Program-made: the position numbers and the translations under genes
Assembly: GCA_019509785.1 (NCBI GenBank)
Contig: JAEKLQ010000049.1
Coordinates: 1-64,000 of the forward strand
DNA length: 64,000 nucleotides
Direction of reading: 5' to 3'
DNA from: Fibrobacterota bacterium
GTDB taxonomy: Bacteria > Fibrobacterota > Fibrobacteria > UBA11236
Notes under the pieces: generated by a model
Database searches by the model: none
The model's input: the letters and a program-made list of their open reading frames with translations, nothing else
Told to the model about the DNA's origin: nothing
In this document: piece by piece, positions 1 to 8,174 of the stretch
Layout of the letters: each line of letters starts with the position of its first letter
How positions within the stretch are numbered: the stretch's first letter is position 1

Positions 1-349
1 GGTCCGGGCGTACGTCGCGGATGAGGTTCACGTTCTGGTAGATCGCATCCGCGGTGCCCATATACCAGGAATTGCCGATGCGCATCTGCGCCGGCACCAG
101 ATCGACGTATTGGTCGAGGTTCCGGTTCAGGTCCCAGGCCTGGGAGACGTGCCGGTTGAGGGAGTCGGATTTGAATTGGGTCAGGACCTTGATCTGGTAG
201 AATCCCGAATTCACGAAATTATTGAGGACGAAGTCGATGACCCGGTATTTTCCCGCGAAGTGGACGGCCGGTTTGGCGCGATCATTGGTAAGGGGCTGGA
301 GCCGGGAGCCTTGGCCCCCGGCCAAAATCATCGCCAATAGGTTTTCCAT
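1..349 (-). CDS. glgC: Glucose-1-phosphate adenylyltransferase, N-terminal part (window edge)
   Basis: Reading the minus strand from an ATG at 349 gives an open frame to the window edge that begins [20 protein letters not shown]. This is the nucleotidyltransferase pyrophosphorylase signature (AGGxGxRLxPLT), followed by '[17 protein letters not shown]' and '[11 protein letters not shown]', all diagnostic of ADP-glucose pyrophosphorylases. The enzyme makes ADP-glucose from glucose-1-phosphate and ATP, the committed step of bacterial glycogen synthesis in the cytoplasm. About 116 residues are visible out of roughly 400 expected. A GGAAGGA ribosome binding site precedes the ATG. The C-terminal half lies outside the window, so allosteric and catalytic completeness cannot be judged. 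Confidence 0.9.
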   Translation of the reverse strand, partial: MENLLAMILAGGQGSRLQPLTNDRAKPAVHFAGKYRVIDFVLNNFVNSGFYQIKVLTQFKSDSLNRHVSQAWDLNRNLDQYVDLVPAQMRIGNSWYMGTADAIYQNVNLIRDVRPD

Positions 350-501
350 GTTCCTTCCGACCTCGGGGTGGGTTAGGGGAGGCTAAAAGCCGTTTTTAGT
401 GCGGCTGAAAATAGGATTTACGCGGATTTTACGCAAGCATTTGGATACATTAAGGAGGATGGAAGCCAGGATAAGCGGGGCGGAGTTCGGCGCGGGCAGC
501 G

Positions 502-536
502 AAAAAAAGAGGCGCTTCCCGGTAGAAGCGCCTCTT
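502..536 (-). terminator. Rho-independent terminator after tRNA-Glu
   Basis: On the minus strand a 12-bp stem (507-518 pairing with 525-536) with a 6-nt loop is followed by seven T residues (502-508 on the plus strand are A). It lies about 30 nt downstream of the tRNA-Glu 3' end on the same strand, the expected place for the tRNA's terminator. Confidence 0.85.
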
Positions 537-567
537 CGCCGCGACATTGGCTGTTGCGGCATTCAGA

Positions 568-642
568 TGGTAGTGCGTAGGGGAGTTGAACCCCTGCTTC
601 CGCCGTGAGAGGGCAGCGTCCTAACCACTAGACGAACACACC
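568..642 (-). tRNA. tRNA-Glu (CTC anticodon)
   Basis: The minus strand folds as a full cloverleaf. The acceptor strand GGTGTGT pairs with ACGCACT, including two G-U pairs. The anticodon arm CTGCC/GGCGG holds the loop CTCTCAC with anticodon CTC. The T arm is AGGGG-TTCAACT-CCCCT. The 3' end has an A discriminator followed by an encoded CCA. The D-arm start TTCGTCTAG and the TCACGGCGG after the anticodon match bacterial tRNA-Glu. A TATTAT hexamer at 656-661 (minus) sits at a plausible -10 distance, but no good -35 is visible. Confidence 0.93.
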
Positions 643-816
643 AAGGGTTGTAAAGATAATAAATAAGTTTCGAATCACCATATCGGGTTACTACTTTTTT
701 GAGCCGTTTGCGGGAATTCAAGCATCAATGTTCTTAATCCACTCGCGCTTTTTCGGACGCGCGGAAAGGGATGCTTTGGGCGGGACGGAGGGCACGCGGT
801 GAGGGGACCAGCATCT

Positions 817-3800
817 ATGCGGAATGTGTTTTTTGGTTTGGCCTTTGCCGTTCTCGTTCGATCGGTATGGTCCGATTGCTCCGATACCACCATCGTCCTG
901 AAATCCAGTTCGGATTTCACTTCTGGAACTGGGGCTGCCGGAAGCGCAGTCTACAATCCCGCTGCCCTGAACGCGATGATCCATGGCTGCGTCGCGGGGA
1001 GCATGACGGTCCATCTCAACATCGACGCCACGGAATCCGGTAAGACGAAGGACACCGTAAAGCTATCCGGGCCCATCCTGATCGGCGGGCGAGTGGGGAA
1101 GACCACTTCCTTGAACATGGATCGTCCCGCTACGGTTCCCGCCACGACCCTGGACGATATGTTCACTTTCACCGAGGGCTCCACTACCAATGCTTCGCTC
1201 TTATTCGATTCCGCGGGAAATACCCTGGTTCTTTCCCGTACGGCCTTCGCCCGGAAAAACCTGACCTCGGATAGCAGCACCGTCAATGTCATGGCCGATG
1301 GCAGTACCGTCACGGGTTGCCATTTCTGGATGGCGGATAAGGATGGGCTCTCGCCGCGCGCCGCGCTCTTGAACATCGGGGCAAGTTCGGTATTGGTGGA
1401 ACGCTCGCTATTCCGGGCCCCGCCGACCGTGAACGGTTATGCCCGGGCCATCCGCTGGGTCGGGACCTTCAGCAAGCTGGAAGCCCGCGCCAACGTGTTT
1501 TTCGGCACGGGGCTTTTGCTGAACACGAACGGGCCATTCCATGTGATCGCCAATACCTTCGCCGGTTCCCGCAACCAATACAATCCGATTATCATCGGGG
1601 GCAGCATCGGGACTGCATTCAACAATGCCGTCATCATGCATAATCTTTTCGCGCTGAAGGTCGATACTATCGCACCCATCGTTTTCAATTCCCCTCCTTC
1701 CGCGGTCGCGACGGACAGCATTCTCAGGAATGCCTGGACGCAAGGGAAGCCCAGTCCCGCATTGGCCGTAACGGAACCCACTACCGTGGGAGTAACGATC
1801 AGGGGGGCCACAGGCGGGAACGTGAACGTGGCGCTGCCCCGGGGATTTTCCAATTACGGCCCTAATGCCGGGGACGTGAAGGATTACCCTCTGACCGAGC
1901 TCCGCACCGATTCCACCTTGTCCCGCAAGAGTCCCGACTTCGGAAAGATCTACCGCGTGTTCCTCACGGGATCCTGGGCCGGCAGCCCGGTTGCGATGAA
2001 CGATATCTCCACCATCGCCACGAAAATGTATTTCACCGTCCCCTCATTCGCGCCCTTCGTTGGGGGCAAAACCTGGCTGGCCAATGTCAAGGTGGGCGCC
2101 TTCGTGGATCAGGATACCATCACCATCCCCAGTCCCCTGAAGGCCGGGGCGCAAGGCGCAAGTTTGAAAATCCAACCGGACTCTTCCGGCTCCGATAAGG
2201 CGAAGATCACCGTGGTCGATTTCGACCAGGACTACTACAAGCAGCTTCTCCTTCCCGAGAATGCGTACTTCTTCTTCAGCAACACCCTCGCCAAGTTGAC
2301 TGCCACCAACGATACGACTGCCTTGATAGCCTCCGTGGGCCAGCCCCAGCGCAAGCAATGGACCGGATTCGATAACATCCTCACCGTGCCTAGGGAGGTG
2401 CGCAACGGTCCCAACGTGGATATTTACGTCAAGATGCTCCATTTCCGGGGGAGTTTCATGGCTGCCGTACAATCGAACGCTGCCATCGCGACCCTCTCCA
2501 ACTTCCCGGGATTCCCGGCCAACGATCTCACCCTCAGCATCGTCGGCAGCAATAGCCTGAATAAAACCGTTGACCTGAAGGTGACGAGGCAAACGGAGGC
2601 GATCGACAGCATCCGCATCTTGACCCTGAATGAAGGGGGTCAAGTGCTGTTGAGCAAAAGCTTCGTTGTCCCCCTCAATAGCGTGAGCATCTCACCGACC
2701 ATTACCGTGCCCGATAAGGGCCGATATTTCTTCCAGGCGGTTCCCGTGGCTTCGATCGGCGGGGGGGTCTTCAAGGCGGGGTCGCCCACGCTTACTTCGG
2801 CCGGGGTGGATATCGGCCTGACCACCAGCGATTCGGTTTACGTGACCTATACGGCTACCTGCCCCGGCGCCGACGGGACCATAGCGAAACCTTATTGCCT
2901 TATCGACTCCGCCCTCAAGGTGGTGGCCGCCAAAAGCGCCAGTACCATCATCATCAGCAATGGGACCATTCCCATGACGGATATCACCATCGATTCCGTT
3001 CTGGCTCCGGGCTCTTCCAATATCACCATCACCGCATTGCCCCCCGCCGCAGGCCACATCGATGACAATCGCCCCGTCTTCCTGGGCGACAAGAAGGACG
3101 CCTTGACCATCGCGCGCAGAAACGTCACCTTGCGCGGATTCTTGATCGAGCAGCCCGCTGCCGGCGTCAAGGCCGGCTTGGCGGTGAATGCGGGCGGCTG
3201 CCTGATCGACGGCAACATCTTCCGGGCCCATACCATAGGTTCGGTGGAGGCGCCGGCCATCACGGTGGCGGTCGGCTCGACCGCGGACGTGCGCATCATC
3301 AATAACGTGGTCTGGGGGTTCGCCAAAGGCGTCCAATTGTCCTCCTCGAGCACTCCCAACCTGAAAATCATGTTCAATTCTTTCGTTGCCGATACCGCCA
3401 TCAATAAAACGCCGACTTCGGGAATATCCACTTCGAGTTCGGATGACGTGGCCGCCGTAGTGGCCGATAACTTTTTCTCCGGCTTGACCGATCCCATAGA
3501 TGCCAGCCTCGCGCTTAAGCATCCGGTCCTGGACCACAACGTTTATACGGCCGGAGTGAATCTCCACAACTTGTCCGAAAGCGGCGGGCTGGGGGCATCT
3601 AGCCCCGTTCGTTCCAGCGACATTACGGCCAGTTGGACAACCAAGTACGCCACGGCCATCAGCCAAGCCTTGCGCTTCGTGGTGGAGTGCAGTTCCCTAG
3701 CTCCATGCAATCCTCTTTACGGCGGCAGTTCGGCCAACGATTACAGCGTCAGCGTTACCACCGATGCCTTCGCGCAGGTTCGCAAGAACCGAAAGGACGT

Positions 3801-6612
3801 GGGCGCTTACGAGTATCCGCCGGCCCCATCCGCGGTGATGGGGGTGGTGGAAATCCATCCCACCCTGGTCCAGGGTACTTTCCGGCAAATCGGCTTCACG
3901 GTCAGCGGGAAAAGCTTTGATCCCGATCCGCAAGAGACAGATTCGGTTCAGGTGTTCTGGTTAACTTCCGACGTAACCGGTAGCATAGACGCGAACCTGA
4001 CCCCCGTCCCTTCCGCGCAGCATAAGAAATATCCCATCTCCAAGCTCGTTTCGGGCAATATTACGGACACGGCCGATGGCATCCAAGAATTGAAGAAGTA
4101 TTGGTTCTATGCGGCCTTGAGCCGGTACAGCTCGGGCCGGGCGATGGGCTATGCGTATTCCGATACCATTACCTCGAAGCCCAACGTACAGGATACGGAC
4201 TGCAATTTCAGCGAATCCAAAACGGCTTGCCCCAGCGAGACCGGCATCTTCGGCGTGGACTCCGGCGCTTGGAAGGGGAAATTCGAGACCACCGTGCTGC
4301 TCACGCAGGCGACGGATTCGGGACTGGTGAAGGTACCGCGATTCATCACCGTGACGAATCTGAACCAATACGGCTTGGACCTGACCTCGCCCCTGCCGAT
4401 GTTCTACTTGGACGCATCGGTCAAAACCCTGGGCGCCGCGAATTCCAAGCAAAAGCTGACTTGGGAAGTACAGTTGTATTTCAACCCCGAACTCTCCGGA
4501 CTGGACTTGTTCCTTCTGCCCTCCGACGCCTCCGGAAAGCCGACCCTGGTACCGGATTGGTACATCAAGCCGTTGGGAGGGGGGAAGTTCAGCATCAATT
4601 TCGAGTCCACCGTCAACGGCCCCCAGGTCTACGCCTTCGGCAAAGTGCAAGCCGCGCCGGGAACGGTATCCCAAAGCGATGCTCAACTGCCGATTTATGA
4701 TTTCAATACGATGCGCGATTCGGCCTCTCACGTTACCATCCATATCAAAGGCGCTGGTTTCAAAACCGCCAATCCATTGGTCCTGATCAGCGCCATCCCT
4801 GCCGGCGGCACGGTTTACGTCCCGGCCGGGAGCAGGGTGCCCAAGGTTATTTCCGCGAGCTATCCCATCAAAACCGTCGTCGCCAGTTCGGGTTATTCGA
4901 ATCTGGATCCCTCCCTGCGGATGACGCGGCTGCACGATCTTTATATGAAGGCCTTTGCCGCCGAAGCCGCGGATGTTTCGACTGGAGCAAAGAAGCCGTT
5001 CCTGCTCGATTCGGTCTCGGCGGCGGATTTTCCGGGAGCCGTCGACACCCTTTCAGGCGATTTGGATCTTTCGGGCGGCGAGATGACGGTCAAGATACCG
5101 TTCAGCAAATTTTACAATGATAATACCAAATACCCGGATCAGGTCGGCAAGTCGACGCGCTCCGTGGAAGTGGTGATGACCGTATTCGATGGCAGCAAAA
5201 TCTCCCGAACCCGGGGATTCATCCGCACTCTTTTCCGGAACGGGGACATCCATAGCAGTGAGTTTTACAATAGAGGACAAGGAAAGCGGTACAGTCGTTC
5301 CACCAATGAAAATCCCCATTGGAACCTGTTCGGATTCCCATGGGACGAATCCCAAAGCGCCAGTTTGGCCCGGATCCTGGGTAAGGATAAGTGGGATCAG
5401 GACAACATGCGGCTAATGCAGTACCTGGGGACTGGAGAGGGAGCCGGAGCCTTTACGGCATATGATGGCACCAACGCGTCCGCCTTCAGGTACGATTCCG
5501 GTATGGCCGTGTGGTCCGGTTCTACCAGTAATTACATACCGATATCCGATTCCGGCATGTCGCTGGATTTCCAACCCTTCGTGATGTCCCTTGCTCCCAA
5601 CCGCTATTACGATGTTTCCTTGCCCTTCAACTTTCCCATGAAATGGCAAGACGTGCTTGACTCCTCAGGCCTGACCGGGCCCAACGCGCCTGCCATGTGG
5701 CGGTATAACGACACGGCGAGCAAATGGGTGGCGGTCCAAGCGGCGGCTGCCAGCCCGCCTTCCGTCGGCGCGGTCCTCTATCCTTGGGAAGGGTATACCA
5801 TCAAGGCGACGGTCGCCCAGACCTTGACGTTCCCCGTAGCGGACACCACCCGGACCTCGAAGGCTACCGCCAAGGTCGCCGCAGCGAACGACGGGTCTTG
5901 GGCCGTTTATGTCGAAGCCCGGGATGCCACCGCGGCTATGGATCTCCGCATCGGGCGCGGCGCTCGGGAAATCCTCTTCCCCGAGGCGCCCAATGTACCC
6001 GGCCAGGACTTCCGGGTCTCATTGCTGAAGGGGGAAGATAAGGTTTCCCAGTACATCCAACCCTTGGACGGAGGCTTGGAGGGCAATTGGGCCCTGCAGG
6101 CGGTATCCGCCAAAGGCTCGGGCGGCCTTTCCCTGCGCATAAGCGAGGCTACCCGGGAAATCCCCGTCTGGTTGTTGGATGCCACGCATGCCAAGGCGAC
6201 TCCGTTGACGAAGGACCAGGCCGTAACCGTGAGCGAAGGGGATTTGAAGGCCAACGACTACCATCTCGTGGCCGGGGACAAGGACTACTTGGACCGGATC
6301 ATGCAAAGCCTGGTTCCCGGTCATTTGCTGGCCTTGTCCAACTACCCCAATCCCTTCTCCGGATCCACCCTCATCCGGTACTCCTTGCCCGCGGCGTTCG
6401 GCAGGACCACCTTTGATTTGAAGGTTCGGGATTTCCGCGGCCGTACGGTTTGGGAAAAGACCATCGAGTCGGGCAACGCCCTCAACTTCATGTGGGACGG
6501 CCATGATCGGACCGGGATGCCGTTGCCGGCGGGCATCTATAACCTGTCGCTCACGACCAAGTCCGAAGGCAAGCCCGCCTATCGCGCCCAACGCAATTTG
6601 TTGCGGATGTAA
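817..6612 (+). CDS. Very large exported protein: two beta-helix regions and FlgD/T9SS-like C-terminus
   Basis: A 1931-aa protein. ATG 817 is preferred because GAGGGG lies 10 nt upstream and the product opens with a signal-peptide-like stretch (MRNVFFGLAFAVLVRSVWS); an in-frame GTG at 799 is the alternative. Residues ~50-330 look like a right-handed parallel beta-helix, with Asn-rich turns such as 'HVIANTFAGSRNQY'. A second beta-helix region starts with a DUF1565-like motif 'DGTIAKPYCLIDSAL' (~residue 685) and closes with 'KDVGAYEY' (~1000). The middle is rich in beta and Ig-like sequence. The last ~95 residues form a FlgD-like Ig/sorting domain ('LSNYPNPFSGSTLIRYSL', 'LPAGIYNLSL'), the type used for type IX secretion or surface anchoring in FCB bacteria. 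A cell-surface, polysaccharide-associated or adhesin role is inferred; no catalytic motif is recognisable. Confidence 0.8.
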   Translation: MRNVFFGLAFAVLVRSVWSDCSDTTIVLKSSSDFTSGTGAAGSAVYNPAALNAMIHGCVAGSMTVHLNIDATESGKTKDTVKLSGPILIGGRVGKTTSLNMDRPATVPATTLDDMFTFTEGSTTNASLLFDSAGNTLVLSRTAFARKNLTSDSSTVNVMADGSTVTGCHFWMADKDGLSPRAALLNIGASSVLVERSLFRAPPTVNGYARAIRWVGTFSKLEARANVFFGTGLLLNTNGPFHVIANTFAGSRNQYNPIIIGGSIGTAFNNAVIMHNLFALKVDTIAPIVFNSPPSAVATDSILRNAWTQGKPSPALAVTEPTTVGVTIRGATGGNVNVALPRGFSNYGPNAGDVKDYPLTELRTDSTLSRKSPDFGKIYRVFLTGSWAGSPVAMNDISTIATKMYFTVPSFAPFVGGKTWLANVKVGAFVDQDTITIPSPLKAGAQGASLKIQPDSSGSDKAKITVVDFDQDYYKQLLLPENAYFFFSNTLAKLTATNDTTALIASVGQPQRKQWTGFDNILTVPREVRNGPNVDIYVKMLHFRGSFMAAVQSNAAIATLSNFPGFPANDLTLSIVGSNSLNKTVDLKVTRQTEAIDSIRILTLNEGGQVLLSKSFVVPLNSVSISPTITVPDKGRYFFQAVPVASIGGGVFKAGSPTLTSAGVDIGLTTSDSVYVTYTATCPGADGTIAKPYCLIDSALKVVAAKSASTIIISNGTIPMTDITIDSVLAPGSSNITITALPPAAGHIDDNRPVFLGDKKDALTIARRNVTLRGFLIEQPAAGVKAGLAVNAGGCLIDGNIFRAHTIGSVEAPAITVAVGSTADVRIINNVVWGFAKGVQLSSSSTPNLKIMFNSFVADTAINKTPTSGISTSSSDDVAAVVADNFFSGLTDPIDASLALKHPVLDHNVYTAGVNLHNLSESGGLGASSPVRSSDITASWTTKYATAISQALRFVVECSSLAPCNPLYGGSSANDYSVSVTTDAFAQVRKNRKDVGAYEYPPAPSAVMGVVEIHPTLVQGTFRQIGFTVSGKSFDPDPQETDSVQVFWLTSDVTGSIDANLTPVPSAQHKKYPISKLVSGNITDTADGIQELKKYWFYAALSRYSSGRAMGYAYSDTITSKPNVQDTDCNFSESKTACPSETGIFGVDSGAWKGKFETTVLLTQATDSGLVKVPRFITVTNLNQYGLDLTSPLPMFYLDASVKTLGAANSKQKLTWEVQLYFNPELSGLDLFLLPSDASGKPTLVPDWYIKPLGGGKFSINFESTVNGPQVYAFGKVQAAPGTVSQSDAQLPIYDFNTMRDSASHVTIHIKGAGFKTANPLVLISAIPAGGTVYVPAGSRVPKVISASYPIKTVVASSGYSNLDPSLRMTRLHDLYMKAFAAEAADVSTGAKKPFLLDSVSAADFPGAVDTLSGDLDLSGGEMTVKIPFSKFYNDNTKYPDQVGKSTRSVEVVMTVFDGSKISRTRGFIRTLFRNGDIHSSEFYNRGQGKRYSRSTNENPHWNLFGFPWDESQSASLARILGKDKWDQDNMRLMQYLGTGEGAGAFTAYDGTNASAFRYDSGMAVWSGSTSNYIPISDSGMSLDFQPFVMSLAPNRYYDVSLPFNFPMKWQDVLDSSGLTGPNAPAMWRYNDTASKWVAVQAAAASPPSVGAVLYPWEGYTIKATVAQTLTFPVADTTRTSKATAKVAAANDGSWAVYVEARDATAAMDLRIGRGAREILFPEAPNVPGQDFRVSLLKGEDKVSQYIQPLDGGLEGNWALQAVSAKGSGGLSLRISEATREIPVWLLDATHAKATPLTKDQAVTVSEGDLKANDYHLVAGDKDYLDRIMQSLVPGHLLALSNYPNPFSGSTLIRYSLPAAFGRTTFDLKVRDFRGRTVWEKTIESGNALNFMWDGHDRTGMPLPAGIYNLSLTTKSEGKPAYRAQRNLLRM

Positions 6613-6631
6613 GCCTTTATTGGTCCGAGCG

Positions 6632-7693
6632 TTACTTGTCCGAGTATTCGCCTTGGATAGCGATGAACTCGTTGAGATTGGCCAGGAAGATTTCCACCAT
6701 GTGCGGGTCGAAGTGGCGGCCCTTACCCTCGGTGATGATCCCGACCGATTGCTCCAGGGAAAAGGGCGGCTTGTAACAACGCTTCATGGTCAGGGCGTCG
6801 AAGACGTCGGCGACGGCGGTTACGCGGCCCATCAGGGGAATGTCCTCGCCCCGCAGTCCCCGCGGGTAGCCGCTCCCGTCCCATTTCTCGTGATGCGTCA
6901 TGGCCACGGTTTCCGCCACTTGCAACACGCGCGAATTGGCGTTCTTCAGGATGGCGCCGCCGATCTCGGCATGCTTCTTCATGATCTCGAATTCCTCCGC
7001 GGTGAGCCGGCCGGGCTTGAGGAGGATGGAATCGGGAATGCCTATCTTGCCGATATCGTGGAGCGGGCTGGCTTTGGAGAGCAGCCAGGTTTCTTCCGGA
7101 GAGAGGCCGGCGCCGCGGGTCAGCACTTCGCAATACTTGCTGATGCGCAACACGTGGTACCCGGTTTCGTCATCCCGGTATTCGGCCGCCTGGCAGAGGC
7201 GGTTGATGGTATCGAGGTGCGAGACCTCGAGCATCTGCATGGCGTCTTTGATCTGGTTCGTGCGCTGCTCGACCAGCTTCTCGAGATTCTTCTGGTAGTT
7301 CTTGAGCTCGAGCTTCATCCGCTTCTTTTCCAAGGCATTGGTGATGCTGTGGATGACCTGCTTGAGCTGTATGGGCTTGAGGATGAAATCGTACGCGCCC
7401 TCTTGCATGGACGCCACGGCGGTCTGGATCTCGGCGTTGCCGGTGAAAAGGATGACCGCCATCTCGGGCCAATAGGTTTTCACTTCGCGCAGTAGATCAA
7501 GGCCCGTCTTCCCAGGCATCTTGATGTCCGAAAGGATGCAATCCACCCCTTGCACCGTTTGCAGGATCTTCAGCGCCGAATCGACGGCGTTGGCGCTGGC
7601 GCAATTGTAGCCCTGCAAGCGGAGATAGTCGCAGATGACCGTGCAAATGGACGGCTCGTCGTCGACTATGAGGATGTTGCCTTTGGAATCCAC
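6632..7693 (-). CDS. Response regulator with HD-GYP cyclic-di-GMP phosphodiesterase output
   Basis: A 353-aa protein of the RpfG type. Residues 1-120 are a receiver domain with acidic pocket D11/D12, phospho-acceptor D56 in 'LSDIKMPG' and the conserved lysine in 'LKPIQL'. A coiled coil (~120-160) links it to an HD-GYP domain with 'HDIGKIGIP' (HD at 212-213), 'HHEKWDGSGYP' (GYP at 275-277) and 'ADVFDALT'. Such proteins hydrolyse c-di-GMP when phosphorylated by a histidine kinase; none is encoded nearby. The start is GTG at 7693 with AGAGG about 6 nt upstream. The gene converges on the large surface-protein gene with only 19 nt between them, so no regulatory link can be drawn from position. Confidence 0.9.
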   Translation of the reverse strand: MDSKGNILIVDDEPSICTVICDYLRLQGYNCASANAVDSALKILQTVQGVDCILSDIKMPGKTGLDLLREVKTYWPEMAVILFTGNAEIQTAVASMQEGAYDFILKPIQLKQVIHSITNALEKKRMKLELKNYQKNLEKLVEQRTNQIKDAMQMLEVSHLDTINRLCQAAEYRDDETGYHVLRISKYCEVLTRGAGLSPEETWLLSKASPLHDIGKIGIPDSILLKPGRLTAEEFEIMKKHAEIGGAILKNANSRVLQVAETVAMTHHEKWDGSGYPRGLRGEDIPLMGRVTAVADVFDALTMKRCYKPPFSLEQSVGIITEGKGRHFDPHMVEIFLANLNEFIAIQGEYSDK

Positions 7694-7844
7694 GCGAGGC
7701 CTCTAACGGTTATAACCTCGCTAATCTTAGGGGTCGGGCGACAAGAGTGCCAACCCCGATTCTAAGGGAGGGGCGACGGGCAAATCAGCCGGAAAAGGGG
7801 AAGAATCGCGGAAGGGGAGGGGATGGGTGTCGGAAAACCGCCAA

Positions 7845-7865
7845 AGCGGAAGGGATCCTTCCGCT
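7845..7865 (-). terminator. Possible terminator of the 47-aa gene
   Basis: A perfect 9-bp stem AGCGGAAGG/CCTTCCGCT with a 3-nt loop lies 43 nt past the stop of the small minus-strand gene. The tail is only a short TTT followed by GGCGGTTTT, so termination is plausible but weak. Confidence 0.4.
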
Positions 7866-7908
7866 CATTCCCCATCTACCTGCCCGTTGGACGGGGCGGG
7901 AGACGGGT

Positions 7909-8052
7909 TTACTGGAACAGCTCTTTGAACATGGCCCAGCCCGAAGCAGGCATGGGGGAGGCGCCCAGGGATGCGCTCAGGCTACGGCTGAACATGTTCC
8001 CGAGACCCGCTAAGGCGAAGCTGATCAACGTCAGGAAGATGAGCTTTTTCAT
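7909..8052 (-). CDS. 47-aa exported or membrane peptide, unknown function
   Basis: A short open frame from ATG 8052 encodes MKKLIFLTLISFALAGLGNM and a further 27 residues ending 'GWAMFKELFQ'. The N-terminus has the classic shape of a signal peptide or single membrane anchor: two lysines followed by ~13 hydrophobic residues. The remainder is Ser/Ala/Pro-rich with one short amphipathic end. Upstream sequence TAGTGGAAcc offers a weak ribosome binding site. It sits between the HD-GYP regulator and the PpiD-like gene on the same strand and is followed by a hairpin. I do not recognise a family. The basic-hydrophobic start and the hairpin argue for a real gene. Confidence 0.5.
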   Translation of the reverse strand: MKKLIFLTLISFALAGLGNMFSRSLSASLGASPMPASGWAMFKELFQ

Positions 8053-8174
8053 GGTTCCACTAACCTACGAAGATAGATTCGGCGCTCAACCCGAGATAGG
8101 GCGGATTCCGGGAGCCGCGCCCTCTCTTTATAGGCGCGGGGCGCGCGGCCGGACAGGATCGTGACAAAACCGAA

